Positions 1 to 8,559 of a DNA stretch of 64,000 bases are shown in pieces. Each line of letters opens with the position of its first letter. The first letter of the stretch is position 1. The notes beneath the pieces were generated by a model. That model was not told the origin of the DNA. It did no database searches and saw nothing but the letters and a program-made list of their open reading frames with translations. Source of the DNA: Peribacillus frigoritolerans (GTDB taxonomy: Bacteria > Bacillota > Bacilli > Bacillales > DSM-1321); contig NZ_CP158190.1 in NCBI RefSeq assembly GCF_040250305.1, forward strand, positions 3,690,001-3,754,000, in the 5' to 3' direction. The position numbers and the translations under genes were made by a program.

Positions 1-195
1 AACTGCAAAATCGATGTACAAAGATTCTTTGTAGCGTTTGGAAATTGGAATTTTCTAAATATACTTATATCCTACCCTAAGAAACTTATCTCTGCAATAT
101 CTTTTGAAGAGAAATATTTTTCTTACTTCACATATGAAATGTTCGGGTTTTGACCTTTTATTAAGGAAATTATGATTTAAGAGGGAGTTATTTCT
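1..195. other. Left-edge intergenic segment
   Basis: AT-rich non-coding stretch before yqhH. In B. subtilis the neighbour on this side is the divergent glycine-cleavage gene gcvT with its glycine riboswitch; I do not see a convincing riboswitch core in these bases, so any such element would lie further left. A good ribosome binding site (GAGGGAG) for yqhH sits at about 180-187. Confidence 0.5.
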
Positions 196-1884
196 ATGAA
201 AATCAATATATCCTTTAATTCTGAATGGACTGACGAGTTTCTGCAAAAGATGGAAAATGACGGTCCATGGGGGAATTGGGAGCTTTATAAGCTGGCGGTT
301 CAAATGGAGGAAAATCTTATCATCCCTGATTTTGAAGGTTTACAGGCGCCCAAGCACCTTCCGCAGTTAACCCCGCTTCCGCATCAATTGGAAGCAGCCA
401 AGCAAGTGGTGGAAAAGATGAATGGAAAGGCCATTTTAGCTGATGAGGTAGGGCTCGGAAAAACAATTGAAGCTGGATTGATACTAAAAGAGTATATGAT
501 TAGGGGCCTTGTAAAAAAAGTTTTGATCCTTGTTCCGGCTTCCCTTGTCACACAATGGGCTTTTGAATTGAATACCAAGTTTCATATACCGGCAGTCGTT
601 CAGAGAAAAAGTTATGTTTGGGACTCCTGTGATGTGGTCATTTCATCCATTGATACAGCCAAACGCGCTCCACATCGAGATATCATTTTCAAGCAGGAAT
701 ACGACTTCATCATTATTGATGAAGCTCATAAACTTAAAAATAATAAGACAAAGAACTATGAATTCGTCCAAAATCTGAAAAAGAAATTTTGTTTACTCCT
801 GACAGCCACTCCGATTCAAAATAAAGTCGAGGAAATTTTCCACCTCGTTTCGTTATTGAAACCGGGCCACTTGGGAAATGCCTCACTTTTTTCGGAAAAG
901 TATAAAGGTAAAGGCCGGAACATAATTGAAGATGAACACCTAAAGGAACTTGTCAATACTGTCATGATTCGAAACCGGCGGGCCGATACTGGCATTGAAT
1001 GGACAAAACGGCATGTGGAGACCATCACCATTGAATTTTCTCCAACGGAACAAGCATTGTACGATGCCGTTTCCAAATTCAAACCTATTTCGGATGGTTC
1101 TAAAGGAAGCGCATTTTCGGCTCTCACTCTCCAAAGGGAAGCATGCAGCAGCAGAGAGGCGGTCTTTTATACATTAAAGAATATGAAAGCTAAATATGAT
1201 CAGCCTTCCCCTGACTTTTTGGCAAAGCTTGATGATTTATTTTCTAAAGTGAATGAAACGGTTCAGAACTCCAAGGCTGAAAAAGCTTTGGAACTGATCA
1301 AGAAAATTGATGATAAAGTCATTATCTTTACCGAATACCGGGCGACTCAGCTATATCTACAATGGTACCTACAGCAGAATGGAATTTCTTCAGTTCCTTT
1401 CCGAGGCGGTTTTAAGCGCGGAAAGAAAGACTGGATGCGAGAATTATTCCAAAAGAATATACAGGTATTAATTGCAACAGAAGCTGGCGGGGAAGGGATA
1501 AACCTTCAGTTTTGCCATCACTTGATTAATTTTGACCTGCCATGGAACCCGATGAGGCTCGAACAGAGAATTGGACGGATACACCGCCTTGGTCAGGAAG
1601 AAGATGTGATGATTTATAACTTTGCCACGAAAAATACAGTAGAAGAACATATTCTGAAGTTACTATATGAAAAAATAAATTTATTCGAGAAAGTAATCGG
1701 CGAATTGGATGATATTCTAACCAAACTGGATATTAACAACATTGAAGAATATTTGATTGATGTGGTCGGCGAATCCAAAACAGAGGGTGAAATGAAAATT
1801 AAGATGGATAATTTTTCATCGTTAATCCAATTCGCTCAATCAATGAAGGAAGGTGAGGTTCATGCAGCAACGGGAAATTCATGA
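196..1884 (+). CDS. yqhH: SNF2-family DEAD/DEAH helicase YqhH
   Basis: Protein of 562 residues with the complete SNF2/RapA-type ATPase core. Visible motifs are the Walker A GLGKT (residues 86-90), Walker B DEAH (about 175-178), the TATP motif III near residue 205, and in the second RecA domain GGEGINLQ (about 431) and RIGRIHRLGQ (about 462), typical of superfamily 2 translocases that move on duplex DNA or displace proteins. There is no fused zinc-finger or nuclease domain, and the length is normal for stand-alone bacterial SNF2 proteins. The start is supported by GAGGGAG upstream. The following yqhG overlaps its 3' end, so the two are probably translated together. The molecular role of YqhH is not known to me. 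Confidence 0.9.
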   Translation: MKINISFNSEWTDEFLQKMENDGPWGNWELYKLAVQMEENLIIPDFEGLQAPKHLPQLTPLPHQLEAAKQVVEKMNGKAILADEVGLGKTIEAGLILKEYMIRGLVKKVLILVPASLVTQWAFELNTKFHIPAVVQRKSYVWDSCDVVISSIDTAKRAPHRDIIFKQEYDFIIIDEAHKLKNNKTKNYEFVQNLKKKFCLLLTATPIQNKVEEIFHLVSLLKPGHLGNASLFSEKYKGKGRNIIEDEHLKELVNTVMIRNRRADTGIEWTKRHVETITIEFSPTEQALYDAVSKFKPISDGSKGSAFSALTLQREACSSREAVFYTLKNMKAKYDQPSPDFLAKLDDLFSKVNETVQNSKAEKALELIKKIDDKVIIFTEYRATQLYLQWYLQQNGISSVPFRGGFKRGKKDWMRELFQKNIQVLIATEAGGEGINLQFCHHLINFDLPWNPMRLEQRIGRIHRLGQEEDVMIYNFATKNTVEEHILKLLYEKINLFEKVIGELDDILTKLDINNIEEYLIDVVGESKTEGEMKIKMDNFSSLIQFAQSMKEGEVHAATGNS

Positions 1885-2659
1885 TTTTTTATTAACTTAC
1901 TTTAAAGCCAACGATTGTGAAATACTGGATAATGCACCAACCCACCTTACAGTCCAATTGACGATTGATATGGATAAAGAATTAATGAACAGACCCTTTT
2001 ATTGGCATTATCTAGAAAAAACAGGTGGCGTTCCGAACCCAGCACAGATGACTTTCATTACCGATCCAGAACAAGCTCCATCCGATTTAAAGGGAGAAAT
2101 GATTCATTTTGGCTCCCCTCGCCTTCACCAGATTATTCAATCTACCAAAAAGCTGGCAGGGTATACTAGACTTTTTGAGGATACCCCTCCAACAAAAGGG
2201 GGAAATAATCCTTTGTTTCCTTGGCTGACCCTGAATGTGAAAATATCCTATCAATGCGACCGTAAAAAGGATACCTTCATGTCGATCGGACTGAATTTAA
2301 TCTCAGGTGAGATCATGGAAAGATTTCACCATCGGGTTTTACCGATAAAGGTCACCCCAAAAATACCGGATTACTCCTTTACGCTTTCACCGCTCATCAT
2401 GCCCAAGAGCGGATTGGCAAGACTCGATACATACATCAGGACCAGTTTCGAGGATGATGACCATTCCTGGGCAGAGGAAGCAATGCTTCGCTGGCAGAAT
2501 GACTTGAATTTATTGGAGCATTTTTACAAGGATATGGACGAAAAAAGTGAGAGCTATTTTACCGAAAAAGATGCCTTAAAAGCTCAATATGAACCCAACA
2601 TCCGAATATCCATCATCAACGGAGGGTTATTTTACCTTTCAGATAGGGCATTGGGATAA
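1862..2659 (+). CDS. yqhG: YqhG family protein of unknown function
   Basis: About 265 residues, matching in length and position the YqhG protein that follows yqhH in Bacillus. No enzyme motif, signal peptide or membrane segment is visible; the protein is soluble-looking with mixed charged and aromatic residues. A GTG at 1853 is possible, but the ATG at 1862 is preferred because a strong GGAAGGTGAGG ribosome binding site is correctly spaced only for it. It overlaps the yqhH stop by about 23 bases, which suggests translational coupling and a shared task with the helicase. The ORF ends just before a two-way terminator. Confidence 0.85.
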   Translation: MQQREIHDFLLTYFKANDCEILDNAPTHLTVQLTIDMDKELMNRPFYWHYLEKTGGVPNPAQMTFITDPEQAPSDLKGEMIHFGSPRLHQIIQSTKKLAGYTRLFEDTPPTKGGNNPLFPWLTLNVKISYQCDRKKDTFMSIGLNLISGEIMERFHHRVLPIKVTPKIPDYSFTLSPLIMPKSGLARLDTYIRTSFEDDDHSWAEEAMLRWQNDLNLLEHFYKDMDEKSESYFTEKDALKAQYEPNIRISIINGGLFYLSDRALG

Positions 2660-2672
2660 GTAAGAACAATAA

Positions 2673-2710
2673 AAAAACAGATGCCCTAAGTTCAGGACAT
2701 CTGTTTTATT
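2673..2710. terminator. Bidirectional terminator between yqhG and yqzE
   Basis: A hairpin with arms AAACAGATG and CATCTGTTT, flanked by an A-run on the left and a T-rich stretch on the right, lies between two convergent genes and can end transcripts from both sides. It overlaps the last codons of yqzE. Confidence 0.85.
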
Positions 2711-2891
2711 TTTTGATATTTTTCCTTACGAACATCGACAAAGCAAAAGGGACAATGCCAAACCAATGGGACATACCATGATTTTTATCCTCTTTTCTGT
2801 GTCGGCGCTTTTCTTTTCGTTCTTTTTTCGTCAGATTAAAATACTCGACAAGCTGCTGAGTCAGATATTTAATATAAGCGTTTGTAGACAT
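2706..2891 (-). CDS. yqzE: YqzE family small protein
   Basis: A 61-residue protein with a highly charged middle (KKERKEKRRHRKEDK) followed by one hydrophobic segment (about residues 40-54) that could be membrane-inserted, ending in basic residues. Size and place, directly behind comGG, match YqzE of B. subtilis, whose gene is the last of the comG transcript. The function is not known; cotranscription with the competence pilus genes suggests a link with competence but does not prove it. Confidence 0.85.
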   Translation of the reverse strand: MSTNAYIKYLTQQLVEYFNLTKKERKEKRRHRKEDKNHGMSHWFGIVPFALSMFVRKNIKK

Positions 2892-3002
2892 ATAAAATCA
2901 TCACCCTATGCAAAGTATGCCCCGTTTACGCTTCTTTTATTCTTTCGCTTGTTCCCTGAACACGTGTACCTGTCGCTTTCCGTTTAATGTTGATTTTGCG
3001 TA

Positions 3003-3404
3003 TTACACAGCCTGCTTTTCCAACCATTCTTTCACTTCCCCCGCTTCTTTATCATATTGAATGATGACCCTTCCCTCGCGGTCATTTTTAGTCGTGGAAG
3101 AAAACTCGATATAGACGTAAGGCCCTTCTTCTTTCATTAAGGAATACCGCACCACACCATTAGGGTATGAAATTTCCCCCTGGATGATTTTGGGGATCTC
3201 TTCGCCCCACTCTGCCGTCACATCCTTGATCGCTAAATGGACAAGATGGTCGGCCACAAGCGATTCTTCCACTTCTTTATAAAACTTTTTATCGATGATA
3301 AACTGATCGATCATTAGTATCGTGAACATGATGAAAACACTCGCTACAATCATGACCATCGGGAAAACGACTCCTTTTTGATTATTCATCGACTTTCGTG
3401 ACAT
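3003..3404 (-). CDS. comGG: Competence minor pseudopilin ComGG
   Basis: 133 residues with a short N-terminal hydrophobic helix (about residues 13-32) after a basic stretch, the layout of the minor pseudopilin ComGG. A full type IV prepilin cleavage motif is not obvious, as is usual for ComGG. It is the last pseudopilin gene of the comG operon and overlaps the end of comGF by 23 bases. In the family, ComGG forms a complex with other minor pilins at the membrane that initiates the transformation pseudopilus carrying DNA across the cell wall. The sequence is divergent, so the call rests strongly on position. Confidence 0.85.
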   Translation of the reverse strand: MSRKSMNNQKGVVFPMVMIVASVFIMFTILMIDQFIIDKKFYKEVEESLVADHLVHLAIKDVTAEWGEEIPKIIQGEISYPNGVVRYSLMKEEGPYVYIEFSSTTKNDREGRVIIQYDKEAGEVKEWLEKQAV

Positions 3405-3864
3405 TCCTAAAGAAAGGATGAAATCTTCGACTGAAAGTAGTCCCTGCTTTATCCGTTATATTTATAACAATGACACTGCCATCCTTCTCAACCCCGAATT
3501 TCGAAATGTTCTGTAAGATGACCTCATGCCCCATACCATTCACTCGTCTTCGGACCTTATCTTCATATTGTTCAAACGATGATAATTGTTCATCTGAATG
3601 CAGCAAATATAATTTATTTCCCATTACATCCTGAGCTTTGGAACTCCGGACCTCCTGCTTCATTTGCATGGTAAAGACCTCCCACTCTTTAGAATGTAAT
3701 TCATCAACGGACCCCATCTGGTTGTGAATGATTGAAAAAAGCTGTAGAACAAAAAGGGACGTCGTCATTAATATCATTAATGAAAAAAACATTTCAATCA
3801 TCGTAAAGCCATCATTTTTTCGCAGCATCACAAATGGATTCAAGATTACCCGATTCATCTTCAT
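3382..3864 (-). CDS. comGF: Competence minor pseudopilin ComGF
   Basis: About 160 residues. A prepilin-type motif DGFTMIEM precedes a hydrophobic helix (about residues 19-45), so it is expected to be processed by the prepilin peptidase ComC and to join the competence pseudopilus. The start at 3864 is preferred over the ATG-like codon 18 bases upstream because a GAAGGGTG ribosome binding site is well spaced for it. It overlaps comGE upstream and comGG downstream, consistent with one tightly coupled operon. Length and motif fit ComGF. Confidence 0.9.
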   Translation of the reverse strand: MKMNRVILNPFVMLRKNDGFTMIEMFFSLMILMTTSLFVLQLFSIIHNQMGSVDELHSKEWEVFTMQMKQEVRSSKAQDVMGNKLYLLHSDEQLSSFEQYEDKVRRRVNGMGHEVILQNISKFGVEKDGSVIVINITDKAGTTFSRRFHPFFRNVTKVDE

Positions 3865-4150
3865 AACGTACACACCCTTCAATCATCCCCGGGAAATCCC
3901 CATGGTCCTTCCAAACCAATTCATAGGATTTTTTTTTGTAGAAGATTTCCTGACCAATTGCTTTTATCTCCCCATCCATGAACGCCGTCAATCTTTCATA
4001 TAATAAATGGTGGGCTTCTGTCCTTACGGCAATATCTTTCCGATGCGTCATTAACTCTTCAAGAATCGGTAAAATGGCAAGGACCAGGAAAATACAAATG
4101 GAAAATGCGGCCATCAGCTCAAGGTAAACGTAACCTTTACAATTTCTCAA
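3812..4150 (-). CDS. comGE: Competence minor pseudopilin ComGE
   Basis: 112 residues beginning with a short basic segment and KGYVYLEL, a degenerate prepilin motif with the conserved glutamate, followed by an N-terminal transmembrane helix. This is the form of the minor pseudopilin ComGE. It overlaps comGD by 14 bases and comGF by about 50. In B. subtilis all comG genes are needed for DNA binding and uptake during natural transformation. Weak conservation is normal for this gene; position in the operon is the strongest evidence. Confidence 0.88.
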   Translation of the reverse strand: MRNCKGYVYLELMAAFSICIFLVLAILPILEELMTHRKDIAVRTEAHHLLYERLTAFMDGEIKAIGQEIFYKKKSYELVWKDHGDFPGMIEGCVRYEDESGNLESICDAAKK

Positions 4151-4595
4151 TCCTGAACCTCCCTTTACCGATATTGAGGACTAATTTGTACATTCCTTTT
4201 GATGTATCAATCATAATCGTCCCGGCTTTTGAAGCATTTCCATACTGATTAAAATGGAAGCTGAACCCCAAAGTGTCACTTAAAAACTGAATATCCTTTG
4301 GTATGCTTCTCTCTAGAACGATCCCCTCCGTATAAGACGAAACGGTATAAACCTTTTTGGCATTATCTATATGGAGGTAAATGAAGCTCTCATGACTGAT
4401 GGCATACTGTTGTGCATAGAAGAGATCTTCATGGAATTGAGAAAGAAATAGCCTATTTTCCATGCCTTTAGTGAAGCTAGGATATAGATTAGGACCGATG
4501 GAAATCAGGAGTACAACAATAACGAGGACAATAAGGGTTTCAGATAGTGTATACCCCCCATCGGAATGCCGTATATTCCCTTCTCTCCTACTCAA
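4137..4595 (-). CDS. comGD: Competence pseudopilin ComGD
   Basis: 152 residues with a clear class III signal: GGYTLSETLIV, in which cleavage before the aromatic residue leaves a mature protein with glutamate at position 5 and a hydrophobic helix. This places it among type IV pilin-like proteins of the competence pseudopilus. The only usable start appears to be TTG at 4595, which overlaps the comGC stop (TTGAGTAG), so translation is probably coupled to comGC. The C-terminal part is a beta-rich globular pilin head of ordinary size. Confidence 0.9.
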   Translation of the reverse strand: MSRREGNIRHSDGGYTLSETLIVLVIVVLLISIGPNLYPSFTKGMENRLFLSQFHEDLFYAQQYAISHESFIYLHIDNAKKVYTVSSYTEGIVLERSIPKDIQFLSDTLGFSFHFNQYGNASKAGTIMIDTSKGMYKLVLNIGKGRFRIEKL

Positions 4596-4908
4596 CGACC
4601 GTTATCTTTCCTTTACTATCCAAACTAATATCATCCCCATTAGGACAGGATGTCTGTTTGAGATAGCCTTGACTTTCCAATTCCCCGATACTTCCGGGCA
4701 GTTTAGCATTATCAATCTCATAAGCCTGTACCTGTGCTTGGGCCATCTTCACGAATGCTTCACATCCTTTGGACTGAATCGTAGATTGGTTCTTTGTGAT
4801 ATTGGGGATTGTTATAATCAAAAGGATGGAAATTACCAGTAAAACAATAAGCATTTCAATTAGTGTAAAACCACGTTCATTCATCACTTTCTTCAACATA
4901 TCCATCAT
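4588..4908 (-). CDS. comGC: Major competence pseudopilin ComGC
   Basis: 106 residues. The prepilin peptidase site is textbook (ERGFTLIEMLIVLLVI), followed by the N-terminal helix that packs into the pilus core. Two cysteines (SKGCEAF and QTSCPNG) match the intramolecular disulfide known in ComGC, which in the family is formed by BdbDC. ComGC is the major subunit of the transformation pseudopilus, assembled by ComGA and ComGB. An AGGAG ribosome binding site precedes the ATG pair at its start. There is a 69-base gap from comGB and an overlap with comGD. Confidence 0.95.
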   Translation of the reverse strand: MMDMLKKVMNERGFTLIEMLIVLLVISILLIITIPNITKNQSTIQSKGCEAFVKMAQAQVQAYEIDNAKLPGSIGELESQGYLKQTSCPNGDDISLDSKGKITVVE

Positions 4909-4977
4909 GCTCCTGAAACCACCTGAATACCAGATGGCCTTCGAGCATTTTCACCTCCGGAATACAATAATAAAATT

Positions 4978-6012
4978 CTATATACTTTCGAGCAGTGAGA
5001 ACATCGGCAGCAAAACCGCCAAATAAATGGACACGATCAACAGACCTATCAGTGAAAACATGAGAGGCTGAATGATTTTTAAGATTACATTCATTCTCTC
5101 TTCAATTTTCTCCAGTATAAAACGACTGTAATGAAGTAGCTCCGCATCAAGTCTGCCGTATTTTTGACCATTTGCAGCGACCACCGGCAAATTACCATCA
5201 AAATATGGAAGCTCCCGAAAAACCAATTCAAGTGATCTGCCCTCGATCAGATCATCCTTAATGATATTGCATAGTTTTTGGTAAAAAGGCTGCTGTTGAT
5301 TTATCGAGAATAATTTAATGCTATCGTTAATCGATAGCCCTCCGGAGAGTAAGCCACTTAATTGGCTTGCAAAAAAATAAGTTTCGTATAATTTGATGAA
5401 GGTCCCGAATATCGGAATTCCCATCAAAATCCTCCGCTGCCTTAATGGGCACAATCCGTTAAACCAAAATCGTTTGAGTACATACAAGAATAGGAGCAAT
5501 CCGAGTAAAAAGAAGGGGAGTGCTGGAAGAATGAATGTGAAAGCTGACATTAATCTCAAGAGTGTATGCTGATCGACATCCATCGTGATATAGATTGTCT
5601 GGAATTTAGGAAGGAGAACACTCTGAAGAATATAAAAAACGATACCTACAAAAAAGACTAAGAATACAGGATACACCATTAACTTTTTTACTTTATCCAT
5701 ATCCTCGGTTCTTTTCTTCCAATATCGCCCGCCTTCTTTCAACGCCCGTTCCAGGTCGCCGTATTGTTCTCCATAAAATATATAACTTACAAGCTGCGGA
5801 TGAAAATTCAGATGGGACAGCACCAAGTGCAGCGGGAAACCGTTCCTTAAATCGGCTTTAGCCTGAGTGAAGTCTTCCGCTTTCTTCTTTGATTCCTGAA
5901 ATTCAAGAAAATGTAAAGCCTCCGCCAAGGGATAACCATGCTTCAATAATTCACCTAGCTTCGAAATAAAGACCGCCTGCTCTTTTACCCTCCATTTACT
6001 TTTTGGTTTCAT
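4978..6012 (-). CDS. comGB: Competence pilus membrane protein ComGB
   Basis: About 344 residues of the GspF/PilC family, the polytopic inner-membrane platform on which the pseudopilus is assembled. Hydrophobic segments are visible around the middle (VYPVFLVFFVGIVFYIL), in the LPFFLLGLLLFLYVL region, and at the C-terminus. The frame is open to 6078, but homologues begin near MKPKSKWRVKEQ, so the start at 6012 is chosen; this overlaps the end of comGA by 17 bases. It works with the ATPase ComGA encoded directly upstream. Confidence 0.93.
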   Translation of the reverse strand: MKPKSKWRVKEQAVFISKLGELLKHGYPLAEALHFLEFQESKKKAEDFTQAKADLRNGFPLHLVLSHLNFHPQLVSYIFYGEQYGDLERALKEGGRYWKKRTEDMDKVKKLMVYPVFLVFFVGIVFYILQSVLLPKFQTIYITMDVDQHTLLRLMSAFTFILPALPFFLLGLLLFLYVLKRFWFNGLCPLRQRRILMGIPIFGTFIKLYETYFFASQLSGLLSGGLSINDSIKLFSINQQQPFYQKLCNIIKDDLIEGRSLELVFRELPYFDGNLPVVAANGQKYGRLDAELLHYSRFILEKIEERMNVILKIIQPLMFSLIGLLIVSIYLAVLLPMFSLLESI

Positions 6013-7081
6013 GGTATACCAGCCGTTCATATTCCTCTGAATCCACATAGCCCATCGCAACCGCTTTTCCGATTTCATCCTTCAATTGGCGGTAGCCTAC
6101 CGTTGCCATTCCTTTTTCATCTCCCATTATCCTGAGAACCTCAGCCAGGCTTTTTCCATAGAGCAATTCATATACACTGGCCCTTTTATTCCTGGCAGTC
6201 ATTTTGCAAGCAAAAGCACAGTCCCCTTTACATGGAAGACATCGCAATTCAACCAGCCGCTGTGCTGTCACGCCAATCAAACTCTGTTCAACCTCAAGCA
6301 AGCTGACACCAAATTCCAGTAACCTGGAGATGGCTCCCTTGGCATCCCTTGTATGCATGGTTGTAAGTATCAAATGACCGGTTAATGCGGCACGCACTGC
6401 AATTTTGGCAGTTTCTGCATCCCTGACTTCCCCAACCATAATCACGTCGGGGTCATGTCTCAGGACAGCTTTTAGACCTACAGAATACGTAATGCCCGCC
6501 TTTTCATTGATTTGGACTTGCAGTACCTTTTCGGATACATTTTCAATGGGATCTTCAAGTGTAATGATATTTCGATTGATCATTTCGTGGGCATGGTGAA
6601 GCAGGGAATATAATGTCGTGGTTTTTCCACTGCCGGTCGGGCCGGTAAAAATAAGCATGCCATGGGAATGCTTCAGGAGTGCAATCAATTTTTGGACGGT
6701 GTTTGGAAATAAGGATAACTGTTCGAGAGGGAGGATATTCTGTTGGGGTATTAAACGGATGACCAAACTTTCGAGATGGGCAGTGGGTAAAGTGGAAAGG
6801 CGGAGTCCGACAACCTGGTTAGCCAATTTAATGGTGAGGGCACCACTCTGGGGCCTCCTTTTCTCCCCTATATCCATCGAGGCAAGGAACTTCAAATGAG
6901 CGATCAGCCTCTCAGCTTCAAAGAATGATAATGTTTCCTGGGGTACAAGCTTATTGTCTATCCTGAATTGGATGAGAGGTCCCTCCCTCCGAAAAAAAAT
7001 GTGGATATCCGATGCAGATTCCTGAATGGCACGGGTTAATATTTTTTCTGCGGTCTTTTCAATCGATATCAATTCATTCAT
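5996..7081 (-). CDS. comGA: Competence traffic ATPase ComGA
   Basis: About 361 residues of the GspE/PilB secretion ATPase family. Walker A GPTGSGKT lies near residues 148-155, the Asp box and Walker B region RHDPDVIMVGEVRD near 208-221, and the His box TTMHTRDA follows. A cysteine cluster (CLPCKGDCAFAC) near residue 280 resembles the tetracysteine found in GspE relatives. It powers assembly of the ComGC pseudopilus at the inner membrane face. The start is uncertain: ATG at 7081 lies very close to AGGAGG, and a TTG at 7072 matches the usual N-terminus better. I could not find a clean pair of ComK AT-boxes upstream. Confidence 0.95.
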   Translation of the reverse strand: MNELISIEKTAEKILTRAIQESASDIHIFFRREGPLIQFRIDNKLVPQETLSFFEAERLIAHLKFLASMDIGEKRRPQSGALTIKLANQVVGLRLSTLPTAHLESLVIRLIPQQNILPLEQLSLFPNTVQKLIALLKHSHGMLIFTGPTGSGKTTTLYSLLHHAHEMINRNIITLEDPIENVSEKVLQVQINEKAGITYSVGLKAVLRHDPDVIMVGEVRDAETAKIAVRAALTGHLILTTMHTRDAKGAISRLLEFGVSLLEVEQSLIGVTAQRLVELRCLPCKGDCAFACKMTARNKRASVYELLYGKSLAEVLRIMGDEKGMATVGYRQLKDEIGKAVAMGYVDSEEYERLVYHETKK

Positions 7082-7142
7082 CACCTCCTATATTTCTTGT
7101 TGTAAGGATTCGACAATCCACGACAAATTCCTGCTCCAGAAT

Positions 7143-7174
7143 AAAAAAAATTCCCGAAAAGAACTTCGAGAATC
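7143..7174 (-). terminator. Rho-independent terminator of mgsR
   Basis: On the minus strand the mgsR stop is followed by a hairpin of arms TTCTCGAA and TTCGGGAA and then a run of eight T, a typical intrinsic terminator. It separates mgsR from comGA. Confidence 0.75.
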
Positions 7175-7176
7175 AT

Positions 7177-7557
7177 TTACATGCTAACTTTCAATTCAAG
7201 CCTTTGGGAAACCAAATTTCTTAAAGCGTCTACATTATGACCTATCACCAGTTTTTCCCCGTCTATGAGGATGGGCCTTCTTAATAACTTCGGTTCTTTT
7301 GTTAATAATTGGATGACATCAGAAAGCATCATTTCGTCAATATTAACTTGTAAGTCTTTGTAAGCTTCACTTCTTGTAGCTAATACTTCATCAAGTCCTT
7401 CCGTTGTCAATTCAAGGATTCTTTTTAACTCTGCTGCAGTTGGAGTTTCTCTGAATAAATGTCGTTCATCGAAGGAAACATGATTGGCCCTTAACCATTT
7501 TTTTGTTTTACGGCAAGATGTACAACTTGGGTACGAAAAGAAAGTTAACTGTGCCAT
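7177..7557 (-). CDS. mgsR: Spx/MgsR-type thiol stress regulator
   Basis: 126 residues of the ArsC/Spx family. The redox switch CTSC is at residues 12-15 (counted from the start MAQLTFF), and the RRPILIDG motif of the Spx fold lies near residue 90. It lacks the longer C-terminal tail of Spx and sits next to comGA and yqgY, which together point to MgsR (YqgZ), the regulator that modulates part of the SigB general stress regulon in B. subtilis. The frame extends to 7590, but GGGGAGTGATT before 7557 decides the start. A DNA-binding domain is absent; Spx proteins act by binding the RNA polymerase alpha C-terminal domain. Confidence 0.85.
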   Translation of the reverse strand: MAQLTFFSYPSCTSCRKTKKWLRANHVSFDERHLFRETPTAAELKRILELTTEGLDEVLATRSEAYKDLQVNIDEMMLSDVIQLLTKEPKLLRRPILIDGEKLVIGHNVDALRNLVSQRLELKVSM

Positions 7558-7772
7558 ACTAATCACTCCCCGTTCACATTTTGTATACAATTATATTTTA
7601 TATAATGATTGTATAACATTTGTACAATTAATGTATATTTTTTTGCATTATAAAACAGTTTAATTTGTGAACTTTTTTTAAACTAAAGGGAGTTAGCGCT
7701 TTCTATTATTCCATTTTTTTCTGCCTGCATTATAATGGACATAGGTAAACTATGGAATACAGGAGGGGTGTA

Positions 7773-8474
7773 ATGGAACAAACGTTAAAAATAACAAACG
7801 TGTTAGCAGATCCCACCAGGTATTATATATATCAGCATATTGTGAACAACCATGGCGCTGTATCGGTACAGCAAATTGCCGATTCTTTTAACATCCATCC
7901 AAATGTTGCCCGTCTACATTTGTCAAAACTTGAAGATATCGATATGTTGACCTCGGATGCCCGAAAGACCGGTAAAGGCGGTCGACCGAGCCGGCTTTAT
8001 CGATTATCTGATAAAGTCATTCAGCTTCATTTTCCATACAGGAACTATCAGCTGCTTTCCAGAATTGCAATCCAGACGATGATGACATTAGGGGAACAAG
8101 GAAAACAGGCTTTTTATGAAACGGGAAAAGCTTTCGGGGAGGAACTGATCAAGCAGCAACTAGCCCTGAACTCGAAGTCAATCGATCGAATTGCTTTTGC
8201 AGAAAAAGTCAGCATGCTTAAAAATGCGGCTACCATCGCAGGGTTATCTCCTGAAATACAAGCAAGCGAAGAAGAAAATAAAATATCCTTCCGTATCTTC
8301 AATTGCCCGTTTAAGGAAGTTACTGAAGTGGATCCAGGGACAATCTGCTCCATGCACAATTCATTTTTAGAAGGTATGTTCGAAGCCTTGTTTGATAATG
8401 TCAATATTGTGGAATTAGAAAATATGATGTCCAATTGTGCAGCATGCTCATACCAAGCTTCGGTTCTCACATAG
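7773..8474 (+). CDS. ArsR/SufR-like HTH regulator with four C-terminal cysteines
   Basis: About 233 residues. The N-terminal 75 residues form a winged helix-turn-helix (LADPTRYYIYQHI, QQIADSFNIHPNVARLHLSKLE, then a GKGGRPSRLYRLS wing), as in the predicted ArsR-type regulators of COG2345 that include SufR. The C-terminal third holds four cysteines spaced C-x13-C-x29-C-x2-C (NCPF, TICS, SNCAAC), suggesting an iron-sulfur cluster or zinc site, as in SufR-like sensors. An AGGAGGGGTG ribosome binding site fixes the ATG at 7773. The gene is divergent from mgsR and followed by yqgY. Its regulon and ligand are unknown; redox or iron sensing is inference. Confidence 0.8.
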   Translation: MEQTLKITNVLADPTRYYIYQHIVNNHGAVSVQQIADSFNIHPNVARLHLSKLEDIDMLTSDARKTGKGGRPSRLYRLSDKVIQLHFPYRNYQLLSRIAIQTMMTLGEQGKQAFYETGKAFGEELIKQQLALNSKSIDRIAFAEKVSMLKNAATIAGLSPEIQASEEENKISFRIFNCPFKEVTEVDPGTICSMHNSFLEGMFEALFDNVNIVELENMMSNCAACSYQASVLT

Positions 8475-8559
8475 AAACAAAAGGCATCCTTTACATTACC
8501 TTACAATTTCATTTATAATTATTTAGAATGTACACGACTAGACATAAGGAGGGATTCGG

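Noticed and set aside
1..195. Glycine riboswitch of a neighbouring gcvT
   Set aside because: Expected from B. subtilis synteny, but the conserved core sequences are not visible in these bases.
2766..2987. 73-residue plus-strand ORF opposite yqzE
   Set aside because: Antisense shadow of yqzE without a ribosome binding site.
7085..7176. ComK boxes upstream of comGA
   Set aside because: Only A- and T-runs are seen; no pair of AAAA-N5-TTTT boxes at the required spacing could be identified, so none is reported.
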